From Trichobilharzia szidati (taxonomy: Eukaryota > Platyhelminthes > Trematoda > Strigeidida > Schistosomatidae): a stretch of 64,000 nt of DNA. Under the pieces are notes generated by a model that worked only from the letters and a program-made list of their open reading frames with translations, was not told where the DNA came from and ran no database searches. Made by a program: the position numbers and the translations under genes. Location: assembly GCA_944472155.2 (NCBI GenBank), contig OX235273.1, positions 86,360,793 through 86,424,792 of the forward strand, written 5' to 3'. Below are positions 1 to 12,500 of the stretch, in pieces (within the stretch, counting starts at the first letter, position 1; every line of letters begins with the position of its first letter).

Positions 1-1630
1 TAGGTGAAGATGGAATAAAACTCATAACCCCACTGTTAAGTGCTTAATGTAATAAACCTAGGCGTCAGAAGTTTTTTCATCTAGGTTTTCAGCATTCAGT
101 TTGCCTCTTCTTAAGAAATACGATAATTCAGTTTTTAATTTTTTGCTTTTTAATGTCAATAAGTTGAAATACGATAAGTATCTTATTACTAATCCTGAAA
201 ACGTTTTGAAAGTTTGTTGCACTTTATTGAAGTGTCTCAGTTGTTGTTTTTGTCTCTTGAAACTAGGTTATTGCATAGTTGATGGTAACTACAGTCTAGA
301 AACTATTGATTTCTCTAGCTATATGATATCCTCAGTGCATGCGTACTTTCCACTGTTTAGTTTGATTATAAAACGCAGTTGTCTGGATAAATCGGGTCAA
401 CTTATGTAGCCAAAAGTAGTTTAATTTAGTAGTTATCATATATATATATATAATCTTTCTCCCCAAACGTTTCTGGCTGTTGTGACTTGTCGGGTCCAAC
501 TCTGCAAATAAGAATTTGTATAAGTGGAATGAAATGCCATGTGATGAGATGCTCATTTGTCCACGTGATTTCACTTAACTCATCCGTCTGCATTTTTTTA
601 CTTAGTTGTTATGGTGATGATTTGATGAGTAAGGTTTACGTCAGTTCGTAAGTATAATACCTTGTACAACTGTTATTATTTATTTCAGTGACTCAGCCTA
701 TAAACTGGGCTAGAATTCTTCTACACGATACGACTAGATCAAAATCTTAATGAACGTACATAATAGTTTATCAATTGAACTTCTTTTTATCTTAATATGC
801 ATCACTTTAAGCTTATTTTAGCTGTTGTGATTACTTGTTTGATTACGAATACACTTATAACTCAAAATGTATATTTCACTTCCCACATTAATAATCTTTG
901 GTGATATGTGATACACTTTTTTATGTGTAATGTCTGTACGTAGGTTGCCAAATACAACGTTACTGGAAAGCGTTTGCAGACCTACTTTCATGGTGAAAAC
1001 TTTAGATTTTCTTAAGAGGATAAGATTGTGTCACGTAATAATTATTCTTACATAGCTAGTATATGGTGTGACACAGCGGTGGAGACAGTGTATAACTTGT
1101 AATTAATGGTGGGACAAAGCAACAAACGTCTTTAAAGCTCCTTTGTCTCTATAACAACATGAAGTATTGATTAGTAAGTGTATCTCAGACTAATTAGAAG
1201 TCTACACAATGTGAAAAGTTGTGGATAGTTAACGTTATGAATGTTATAAATCAATGTATGTAATATTTGCTTCATATTGTGGCCTATCAAAATGCACTGA
1301 TATAATATCAAAAGTGACTAGGATTATAACTACAGAGAATCTCTTTTTTATAACGTTTAGTGGTTTTGCTAATCTACAGCAATTACTTTTCTAACCCATA
1401 TGTTAGTCACAAATCTTGTCTAGAGGCTAGTGTCACCGTGGCTTTGAATGAGACTGAGAAGGATGTTAAGTACAATTAATTAAAAATGTTTATATACATC
1501 TAGATAGTAGATTAAAATATTGATCTTATATGTGCATTAACTGACAGCAATATTATTCCAGACCTTATTCCATTGTTGCTAGTACTTCACTGTTTTATAT
1601 CAGATCAAGTTGATTTCTAAGCATCTTGTA
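1..1630. other. Intergenic, no gene seen
   Basis: AT-rich sequence without a convincing exon. The open frames at 101-409 and 332-574 are short, not coding-like and lack recognisable motifs. A short (AT)n run lies near 440-452. Nothing else is supported here. Confidence 0.6.
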
Positions 1631-1673
1631 TCATGCTAGGCGTCTCCATCATTAATTGCTTGACTATGCTTCG

Positions 1674-2232
1674 TTATTATTATTGTTCCCCTGGGTTCCT
1701 AGTGGAACATAGGGCTTCAACTACACGTCTCCACTTGCTTCTGTCTTCTGCTGTACTTTTCACCTGCATCCATGTTGTTCCATACTGTTTCAACTCCTCT
1801 TCAGATGATCTCCTCCATGTCACTCTTGCACTGACGTCCCACTCGCCGCTTCCCTTTCGGGTTCCACTTGAGCACTGGCCTGACGCGCTATGTCACCCAG
1901 CGGCCTCCTCAGCGAGTGTCTGATCCATCTCCACTTTCTCCTGCATATTTGTTGAGCGATTGGTTCTTGTTTTGTTTGTTCCCATAGTTTCTTGTTGGTG
2001 ATTCTTTCCGGCCATCTGATCTTGAGTATAGAACGAAGACAGTTGTTGATGAAGGTCTGCAACCTGTTGGAAATATTCTTTGTGACCCGCCAAGTTTCTG
2101 ATCCGTATAGAAGAACTTACTTGATGCTTCGATATAGGTATCAAAATTGATCAGAACTCTCAGTTTCTCTATCTTTCTCTCTTGAGCTGGATTCAATTCA
2201 GACAGCTTACTGTAAATACGTATACGCAATCA
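1674..2232 (-). mobile_element. RTE-type LINE, 3' fragment of pol
   Basis: Read on the - strand, overlapping frames (2229-1909, 2062-1820) give the C-terminal pol tail seen in RTE-type LINEs. Features are the stretch [20 protein letters not shown], a Lys/Trp-rich RKWRWI block and the 3' motif CCTAGTGGAACATAGGG read as its complement, followed by a TATTATTATT tail at 1674-1685. The same protein tail occurs on the + strand at 15180-15600. The frame is broken several times (three frames each cover part), so it is dead. It lies upstream of TAF11 in the opposite orientation. Confidence 0.8.
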
Positions 2233-2239
2233 ATTTGCT

Positions 2240-3277
2240 TCGTTTTCCACTAGTTTTTACTGATGCAAATATGCAGCACTTTGTCGGAACTTTTATGCAA
2301 CAAAACCTCATCTTAGGTAACAGCTCCATATGAATACTTCTGTTTTAAGGTACAGCTGTACTCAGACACAGAATTCATCGAGTTTTGTCTAAGTATTAAT
2401 ATACTGATGTCTGTCTGTCTGTCTGATGCTTACAGAGTTTGCTTTTAGAATATTTATTGTGATTCAGACGACTCATGTGTGAATCTGTCACTCTGCAACC
2501 TGACTTTATGCACTGTGCAAAACCTATAGGATTTACTTCTCATACCTGAAAACAGAAAGCTATCCTGAAGATACTCCATTGAGTTCCACCACGTGTCGTT
2601 ACTACTTACTATCACTAAGTAGTATAAGTTATATGCACTAATTTAAAAATCTACAGTCAACGATATAACATTGGTTATGAGAGGAAACATTTCTAAATCA
2701 TTAATTCCTTTGATCTTTTAGACTTCATATCCTGTTTAGGAAAGAATTCGGTTTCAGTCTTTTTTTAAGATGTTATACATCACTGAAAATTCCATGTTTA
2801 GGAACTTCACGTTTAGTATAATGGCAGTTCTCTCTATCATCATGGACATAAAAGACCTCTTCTTCAAGAGTAACCAGTGTATCTGAACCTGTGAGTGATC
2901 CCTGAGCCATACTATTCCAGTGCTTGTTACTTCATGAACAGATTTAAGCTATAAACAATAAGCATGTCGAAATTTTATTGGTATCCAGTTTAAAAATTAT
3001 GGTATTGTATTACTAATTCTTCTTTACAACGAGACTTCTCCAATTCTCTCAGTTTATTCCAGTTTGCAGATCCATAGTGATCCAACCATAATTTAACTGA
3101 GCTTAGTGACAGCGAATAATATTCAATACAATAGTTTCTATTGAGTGAAATATTATTAAAGACTTCAGCAAGTACGTGTTTGAATAATCTGCTGATATGA
3201 TCATCATCATTTATAAACACGAAATTATTTCTCTGTTCATTTGCCTTTTCTTAACTATATTTGTTGTTTTCTTTTAG
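2240..3277. other. Region upstream of TAF11
   Basis: No gene is seen. A (TGTC)n microsatellite lies at 2408-2425. The stretch must hold the TAF11 promoter or 5' exons if transcription starts nearby, but no TATA box or other promoter element stands out. Confidence 0.5.
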
Positions 3278-3331
3278 ACAAAACAGTCTGTTTTGATCAA
3301 TTTATGCTGTCTTGTTAATTCTTCAAGATAA
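3268..3331 (+). promoter_or_regulatory. 3' splice acceptor and short 5' UTR of TAF11
   Basis: A pyrimidine-rich tract followed by TTTTAG ends at 3277, leaving a 54-nt leader before the ATG at 3332. It could join an upstream non-coding exon in cis, or receive a spliced leader in trans, which schistosomes use for some mRNAs. The sequence alone does not decide between them. Confidence 0.5.
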
Positions 3332-3526
3332 ATGGATCCAACAGTTGACATGAATGATGGCGATAAAGAAAGTCTGAGTGAAAATCCAGACTTATCTCAA
3401 GACGCAAATGTACCCTCAACAACAACAACAGCAGAAACAACCATAACAACAGTTGAGAATGATCAACCTAATGATACGGATACAACTGTTGATCAACCAT
3501 TTAAGAAACCAAAATTAACTACTGAA
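3332..3526 (+). CDS. TAF11: TAF11 coding exon 1
   Basis: Encodes residues 1-65, a Ser/Thr/Asp-rich low-complexity segment ending FKKPKLTTE. The donor GAA|GTAAGT is at 3526/3527, and the exon ends in phase 0. Reading through would stop two codons later. No fold is predicted from the composition, as is usual for TAF11 N-termini. Confidence 0.85.
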
Positions 3527-6500
3527 GTAAGTTAATGCTCTTTAAGTCATCTTCTGTCTAGTAATTCATGATACCTTGTTTTATGCTATTTGAACTTTGT
3601 CAGTATTTGTTGGTTGAAGGCAATCGGTAGGAAGCCTTGGACCTAGGTTTCATGCTATTTGGCACTCATCAGTCAACAAGGCGTATCTTCAGCCTTGAAG
3701 GAATTCATTTCCCCTCTGAGATTCGAACATGCATCACCCAGTGCTGCAGTCAGAGACATTACCACTGAGCTATTCGGGCTTGCAATTCGTCTTCTGTAGG
3801 ACTTACTGTATTGGATATGATCTGCACTTTAGTAATTATTGATTGTGTATGCTAAAACTCGAAAGCAGCAGAAGGTAAATTGCAGGTTCATTCTATAAAT
3901 AAAAAGGATTAATTCATATCCTCAGATGAAAAATGGAAAAGACCAGATATTTTAAAAAGAAAACCTCAAGTAATTTTGAGAATAATGGTACAGTATGATT
4001 TATTATTATTATTCCCTAGTGGAAAATAGGGCTTCAGCAAGATATCACCATTTCCCTCAGTCCTCTGTAGTTTTTTTCCAGCTAACCCGACCATTGTCCA
4101 TAAGCTTTTATTTCCTCCATGTTACCCTCGGTAGTCCACATATCGATTTACTGAATAGTATTCCAATACATTTGATTGTTCATCATGATCGCAAGGGATG
4201 GATATACTAATGTGCACTAATGACTGCATATACAGATTTGAGACAAAGTGTTTTAGATTCTTTTTGCATCATATATTGTATCTTTCATCCAGTAATTGAT
4301 TATGTCCTGAAGTGAACTGTCAGATTATAGCATACTGTGACGCTTTCACAAATATTTGAGTAGAGATAATGCTCAGTGCTGTTTGCGTTCTGTTTCCTTT
4401 GTCTTGACTTAATTTATTCTGTATGTCGAATATGAAATAAATAGGAAAAATTAGTATACCAATCAAAACAAACATAAATGTATTTCAATCAGCTTGTCAC
4501 TTTGTTTGTTTTATTCTATAGCTGCATATGATAGTGTATTTTATATGCAGAGAAACATAAGGATAGAATTCTGGAGCCAAATCTTAGTTACTGACTCACA
4601 GCGGCCGACGCACTCCTTTACCTCACTAAGGCAGAAATAAAAGCTGGTAAAGAGGAAAGGTTGGGTATGAGGCTAGCAACCCCATCCTGTAAAAATAAAC
4701 GCTGCTACAGAAACTTCAAGCCCTTAGCTTGAAGCCCTATGTTCCACTGGGAACGTGAAGGAATAAAAAAAGTTCATGTAACACAGTTAAATACCTTTTC
4801 GTTGTATACCGATGATTTAAGGACTTCTCACATTTAAGGTAGATTAGTACGATATACATTATGCGTTTATGTGAATGCTGTCTATAAATTTGCTTCACTG
4901 CGTTTTAATTTAGATTTTAGAGCAAAAGTCTTCGGCAGGAATATCACTAGAATGTAAATTCTCTTCAGTCTGTGTGTTTATACAGTATTACAGACCTAAA
5001 GCACTTTGCAACACTCAAACGCGTTTTTCAGATGGTATGTATTTATTTCTCTCTACTGCATAAAGCAGTGAGCACAATGATTTTTAAAAACCTTTGGAAC
5101 GAATTAATCAACTTCATTATAAATTATTTAAATTAATCCCAGCGTGTTAAGAAAATCAAAACAAGATTTTTTTGAACATTTCGCTGTGTGATTCTCTGGA
5201 GAAAGCGCTGGTGCATGTCAAAGATATAATTCCCAAAATGTCACAAAGTAATTGTGTCTACAAGATAATGTGTTCAAAATGTGATGCATGCTATATAGGG
5301 GAGAGCAGTAGGCAGGTGAAGGTCAGAGTGAATGAGCATAGACTATGCACGAAACATCCACCTAGAAATGAAGTAGAACTAAAAAGCCTAGAAAAAAGAT
5401 CGGCTATAGCAATGCATGCTATAGACAGCGGACATAAGATTGATTTCGACAATGTCGAAATTCTTGGAAGAGGATTTCATTCACATAAAGAAAGATTGAC
5501 TTCTGAAGCCTTGCACATCTTAACCACATTGAATGCAGTGAATAGGAAAGAAGGGATAGACTTATCACCTATATGGCAAACTCTTATGAAGCAAGACAAA
5601 TGAAAAAAAAATTCAATAAACACTCTATGAGCCTCCATGACCTTTTAAAACATGTAGGATCATGTTTGTCACATATGAATTCACGTATTTCCCAAGTGAC
5701 AAATAACATACATACACACACACACACTCACACAGAACTAATCTGTACAAATTAACTATAGAAGAGTGAACACAACAACAACTTGACATTAGTCATTACA
5801 AATATATGTGATGACTGCTTACATATTTTCTATTAGTAAAAGTGTCCATGATCAAATGACCTTCAAGTAAACTGACTTCAATTTATGTGAAAATTTTCCA
5901 CTATATATTTTGATGATTAATAAAAATCCGAATAAATCTGCTGAAGAAGCTGTGGCTTACACAGAGAAACGTTCAGATAAATCTTGTTTTGATTTTCTTA
6001 ACACGCTAGGCGCTCAAATTAGTCCAGGAAACCTATAATCGAATTAATCAACTGTTTTAAGCTAGTGATTATGATGTTAAGGGAACTATACATACCACAA
6101 TTTTCAATATTGCTGATACTTATATTTCACGAGAATAAGCAGACACTAGAAAGAATTCAAGAATGAAAACAGTTTGAAGCTCGCGTTACAACAAGAATGA
6201 GAAAAACGTCTGTTTAAGGCCTATTGGTGATGTGTTGGTTTGATTAACTGCCTAATTACATCATGTAGCTTGCATCAGTTTCCATGTTTCCTATTGGATA
6301 ACTGAAATGAAGTCAGCGGTGTCTCGCTTATTGCCTATTCTGAAATATAGACCTAACCGATTCACTATATAATAAATTTCTGTCAAGTTATAATTGATTT
6401 TTTGCATTGTATGGTAAAGAGCATGTGATAAAATAAAGACTACAAAGTAATGTTCATGTGATTGTCAGTGAAAAATTCACCTCAAGGCACTTTTCAGTTG

Positions 6501-9500
6501 AACTTTAAATACATGTGAAAACACTTTTGGTTTTACTTTTTTTTCCCACGTTGTTCATAAAGTAAACTATTTTTCTTCCAAACAGAGTGATCTAGACTCA
6601 CCATGCTCCAAACCAGGTACACCGAATTTATCAAATATAATCCCAGTTATTACTGATTCAGCTGTTGCATCCTCTTCATCATTATCATCAGAAGCAGTGA
6701 CATCATACGTCGATCCACTGGTGGTTACAGAGTGTCCAGAGACTGTAGCATCTGTAATTGGAATTGACGATCCAACTACTACGGTCTTACTAGTCAGTGA
6801 AGCAGCAGAAGATGAAGGCGAGGACGATGAAGAAGAGGAAGAGGATATTGATGATGAAGACGAGGAGGACGATATTGATGATGAAGACGACAATACAACT
6901 GTACTTGGTGACGCGGATACTGAATCTGTTGTCAGTGAGATTATATCACCAGTTTTGCAACAGGATAAAGAGGCGAGAAAAATAGAAGATCGTAAACTAC
7001 TCGCATTGTTAGCACATTTTGATGAGGAACAATTGAATCGTTTTGAAACATTTCGAAGGGCTACATTCGCTAAAGCTGCAGTAAGACGTGTAAGTTTTCA
7101 GTTCTGATTTATTATTATTATTATTATTACTATTTTCAAGTGTTATTTCGTAGGGATTGGATTAGTTTCGAGTTTGATTGCGGATTGATATTAGTTAGAA
7201 AACTATTGAAAACCAAGAGGTGCTGGACAGCCGTTTCGTCCTAGTTTGGGACTCTTCAACAGTATGCACCCATGAACCCTCCGGGGACCGAAGACAGGAC
7301 ATTTAGACTGAGAGGTAACCTGGTTGACTACTCATCCACTGGGACGGAATCCAGTGGTCCATGAATTCTAACTTCCCTTAATTCGCTACCTGTAACATCA
7401 CCACCATTCAGATAGCGAAATGACAGGAGTTATGATTTATGGGTTATTGGATTCCGTTCCAGTGGATAAATGGTTAACCAGCTCTTCTGTCAACCTTAAA
7501 GTCCTGTGTCCGGTCCCCGGTGGGGTTGTGGGTGCGTACTGATGAAGAATCTCAACCTAGGACGAAATAGCCGTCCATTACCCCCTGTTTTCAGTGGTTC
7601 TCTGACTGGCATCAATCGGTGATCAAACTTGAGACAAATCAAATCCCTACAAACTAGAACTTGAAAATTATTCCTATTACTGTCAGTTCTGTAAATAAAA
7701 TAGAATAAAGTAGAAGCCTGTCCTAACTCCTAACCAATGGTTGACAGATTAGTGATTGAATGTGTGACCTAATTAATTACCCATCACAATCAATATTTTA
7801 ATCTTTTTGCGTAATTATATACGAATATTTCCTAATTTTCATCGCCAACAGTAAGTCTGAATATCCCTGATTATCTTTATAATTATACAATGCAGAACAA
7901 TGTTGAATGTAATTATAAGGAAATCAATTTTAAACAGGTCATTGCTCACTAAGACATTGAATATTGCTAACTTAACATTTATAAGAGTAACTCAACTCTT
8001 AGACTTTTGTGTAATTTAGTAATGAAATTTTCATGATATTGCCAAAAATATTCACTTACCGCACTAAAAAGTAGGATCGATCGATCGATCGATCGATCGA
8101 TCAATAATCAGTTAGTCAGACTCAATTGACAACCAAGATTATAATACGAAGTCAGACATCAACCGATTGATGATAAGCAGTAATTATTCATTTTTAGGTA
8201 GACAAGAAAAACATTTCTGTGACAGTAAATATAAATATTTTTTTTTCTTTTCATGAGAATTAAAGTGTTATCATGTCTTCACTGTAGAATATTTTATTTG
8301 TTTAAAAAAAAGAAACTAACTAGTTTTGTTTATCTCTGTAGATATAATGTAGCACTAATCCAATTTTGGCATACTAGAGTTATAATTTCTTTTTTTTATT
8401 TGTCTGTTCTTTGTACATTTACTGTTACTGTGATATTAAAAAAAAAATTAAAATTCATTTAACCGATGAATTTTTTTACTTTTTAAGTGTGGTGTAGTCT
8501 TGAACATGATCTAGGCTAAACTATTCTTATGCATGAGTTGTTGTACTTCTTAGCATACTTTTTAAATGTTAATCAATATCCTAAGATAATTGTAGGATCT
8601 TTTTAAAAATTTCATACATTTGGCTCCCTTAATAAATTTCAATACAGAAAGAAAGACCAGATTTGCAGTGTAAAATGATATCATCATTCTGTGTCACAGG
8701 TTCTCATCAGCTAACTGCAAACGACCTGAAATTACAATGGCTATATAGATGATAATGTTTCATACTTCAATGTTTTAAAGGTAACAGAGGAAACATTATT
8801 ATTACTTGCTGGCTCAAATTCATGAACTTCATCAAAGAATTACAATCCAGAACTGCAAAAGAATATGAAAATCAACTAACAAAAGCATTAGTCTAAGGAA
8901 AGTTAACTGAAGACTTCCCAGAAGCATCTGAATGTTACTTGTGTAATCTGTCAAATTTACAACTAAGCAAAATTGAATTAGAAGGCTTATCTCTGGGATT
9001 CAAGTTTCACGTCTCCAAGAAGCATATAAACCGTATAGATACAGAAACGCAGCTGGAATACTTATACCATCAACTTTCTGACTTGCAAACTGTAGACGAA
9101 GACAAAAGAGGATGGCTAAAGTCCGAACTGGTTGATATAGCCAACCAATACCACACATCACCATCCGCAAAACAGAAAATGCTTACTGAGGAGCATAGAG
9201 CGGCACTAAGGAGACTATGTGAAAATGACGACATCGTCATGTTTAGACCCGATAAAGGCTCTGGAGTTGTTATAATGAATAAAACTGATTATGTACATAA
9301 AATGTTGACAATTCTTAACGATCCCGAAAAATTTCAGGTTGACAAAACTAGGAAGGATGCAACAATATCATTTGAAAGTAAAGTAAATAAATGCCTCAAA
9401 GAACTCCTCATCAAGAAACTGATTGACAACAAAACTTACAACGAACTCAGGTCAAAAGGTGGACGCCTCCCATTTATGTACGGTCTGCCAAAAATCCATA

Positions 9501-12500
9501 GGGCCAATGTGCCCTTAAGACCCATACTATCTATGATAAACTCACCATGCCACAAACTAGATCGATGGCTAGCTGATTTATTGAAGCCAATTCAACAGAA
9601 ATTTGCAAATCATAGCTTGGATGACACCTTCCAATTTTCTAAAGAATTCGACCATGTTGATAGATCAAATAAACTAACGGTGTCGTACGACGTGACTGCC
9701 TTACTTACAAATGTACCGGTGATGGAAACAATAGACAGCATTTGTAAACAAACAGACCTGTTGCCATAACCGGAAACAGAGATGAGGCGCCTACTAATTC
9801 TTTGCACAAAAGATATCCAATTTAGATTCAGGAACCAATTCTACCGACAAATTGACGGGGTCGCCATGGGTTCACCTCTAGGACCTATTCTAGCCGACAT
9901 CTTCATGAGTTATCTCGAACAGACGCGACTGAGTGATGCTGTCAATGAAACAACATACTATCACCGATATGTCGATGATACGTTTGTTGTTTGTAACGAC
10001 ATGAGTCAGGCAACCGTATTATTTGACCGCCTTAATGAGATCCACCCAAACATTAAATTCACCATGGAATATGAACACAACAACGAGTTCAACTTCCTGG
10101 ACCTTAATGTAAAAAGAAGAAACGATGGGACGGTCGAAAAGTCCATCTACAGAAAAGAAACCTGGACTGGACAATATCTTCACTACAACAGCTTCTGCCC
10201 TATAAGCTATAAGCGGGGATTAGTAAGGACACTGTACGACAGAGCCAGGAAGTTATGTTCGCCTAACAAGGTAGAAGAAGAATTAAGCTTTGTTGAAAAA
10301 TGCCTTAAGGAAAACAGGTATCCAAAGGGATTTATCCTAAAGTACAGCAAAGAAAGAGATGAGAAAGAGGAGTATCCAACAGTTGAAAAGAAGAAAGTGT
10401 TCATTTGCCTCCCATACAAGGGAGAAACAGTATCACAAAAGATTGAAAAGAGGATGAAAGGAGCAATAAAGAGATGCTTCCCTGCAGCCAAGCTGGTGAC
10501 ACTACACAGCACTACATGCTCTATAAGCCAATCGAAACTGGATAAGTACCCTACTGATATCACCACCAACTGCGTTTATAAATATATATATACATTTGCC
10601 GGAGCAAGTACATTCGAAGGACAGAAAGAAGAGCTTCTATCCGGTTTTCAGAGCATATTCCGAGACACTTATGCTTAAAAGGAAGCAGATATTTGCAAAG
10701 TGCAATTACCAGACACCTTGTGGATATGGGTTATTTTGTCGAGATTTCCAAATCCTTCAAAATGTTAAACATACAAAGGACAGCGAATTTACTACGATTT
10801 GCTGAAGCAATTGCGATCAAACGTCTCAGACGAAACTTATGCACACAGAAAGAGAGTGTAGTCAATCTCTCACTCCCTTGGTAACCGTATCACTTTCATT
10901 ACACTGATTAGTCATAGACACTAGTGAGCTCAACTCACTAAGCAAGTTTTCAATTTGATGAACTTTAACCTTTGAAATAATAGAGAAGATTTGTAGCTCA
11001 GGTGGATCATTTGCAATTAGTAGTGTTGTCTGAGCTGGTTGGTTAAGTTGCGGAGCTTTCGTCGTCCTTCTGAACAACATCTTCTGTGCAATTTTTAGCA
11101 TAAACCAAACTGATTTAAATTTTCCATGAGTGAGTTGCCATGTTGACGTACAAGCTAACACTGTTCATTAGATTTTTCTGTCTTCTCTCACCCCCCTTTT
11201 TTCTTTCATAGTTTTATAGTATACAAATTGATGGTAACTTAAACTAAAAATTGTATTACTTGTATTCTGGATGCATTCATCTTATAACGTTTTCACTACT
11301 ACCTTTCAAACGTTGAAGTATGAAATGTTATTATTTATAACCATTGTAATTTCAGGTAGTTTGCAGTTGATGAGAACCTGTGAAATAGAATGATATCATT
11401 TTATACTGCAAACCTGGTCTTTCTTTCTCTATCGAAATTGTAGGATCTGTTTCATCCTGGAGATCTCACTCACTCAGTTAATTTGGGTTACTTAGAAGCT
11501 TGGTAAACGACAGTGGCCAACATTAAGCCAGACTAATCAAGTATATTTTATTCTAAAGAGCATGTGTCAACTTACGCCATCTCTGGCGTAGACGTGATAT
11601 CCAGCTGCCGATCAAATGACGTGTATACTACTCAGTAGTTCGCTCCATCTGCCTTTATGGCTGTGAGACATGGACATTGAAAGTGGAGGACATGAAAAGC
11701 CAGTCTAGCTGTCTTTGATCATAGGTGCCTGCATCCTATCTCCTGCGTTAGGTGGCATAACAGGGGGAGTAATATTGAGGTTAGTCGTCAAGTGCTGGGT
11801 AAGGAGGGGAATCGGTTAACGAGATTTTGAAGCTACATTGACTGAGTGAGATGGTTAAAACATGTGTTACGCATGCCTAACCATCGCCTTCCTCGACGAC
11901 AGGCAATGTTAGCTGACATATGATTGGGTAGGAAGATGGCTAGTGGTGTTCATACGAAAACATGGCTTCATCAGTCAATGAAATCCACAACAGTTAGTTT
12001 AAGACACATAGGGAGGTGTAGACTGCCTGACTGGTCCTCATGATTCTAAAAACCAATGTCTAAATACGATTTGTAATATGTCCCAAAATCGTTCTCAATG
12101 GCGCAGATGCATTCACTCTTTGTGATTTATAATATCCAATAAAATTCTATTGTTCTTCCATGTTACTTTTCTTTTTCCCTCATATGTTTATTGTCTCTCT
12201 TTTGAATCTCTCCATACTCTCTTCTCTTGCTTTGTGTGCTATATAAAGGGAGTATGGCAACTCTAACTGCTGCACATGTGTGCAAAGTTCTACGCTGAAA
12301 CCAGTCAGACAGTTTAGGTTCAGTCAGTATTGTTTATTCACTTAGCTTAATAACATATCTTGTACTGTTATCCCTATGATATTAATAACAAGATGTATAA
12401 AATTTATAATGTGAAAGAAGTTTCACGAAAACGGTAATCTTCTGTATACTTTGCACTGTCGAGGCCTTAACGATCCAGATATGAAACCCTGATTTATGTA

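Noticed and set aside
5114..6039. Host GIY-YIG nuclease gene (SLX1-like)
   Set aside because: The Cys pattern, 14-bp target duplication and inverted ends identify a Penelope-like element.
6567..6893. Serine-rich open frame on the - strand
   Set aside because: It is the complement of the acidic and Ser-rich codons of TAF11 exon 2 and has no signal of its own.
8075..8102. Restriction or methylation island from repeated GATC
   Set aside because: A simple tetranucleotide microsatellite.
10207..10569. 120-codon open frame on the - strand
   Set aside because: A shadow of the PLE reverse transcriptase frame.
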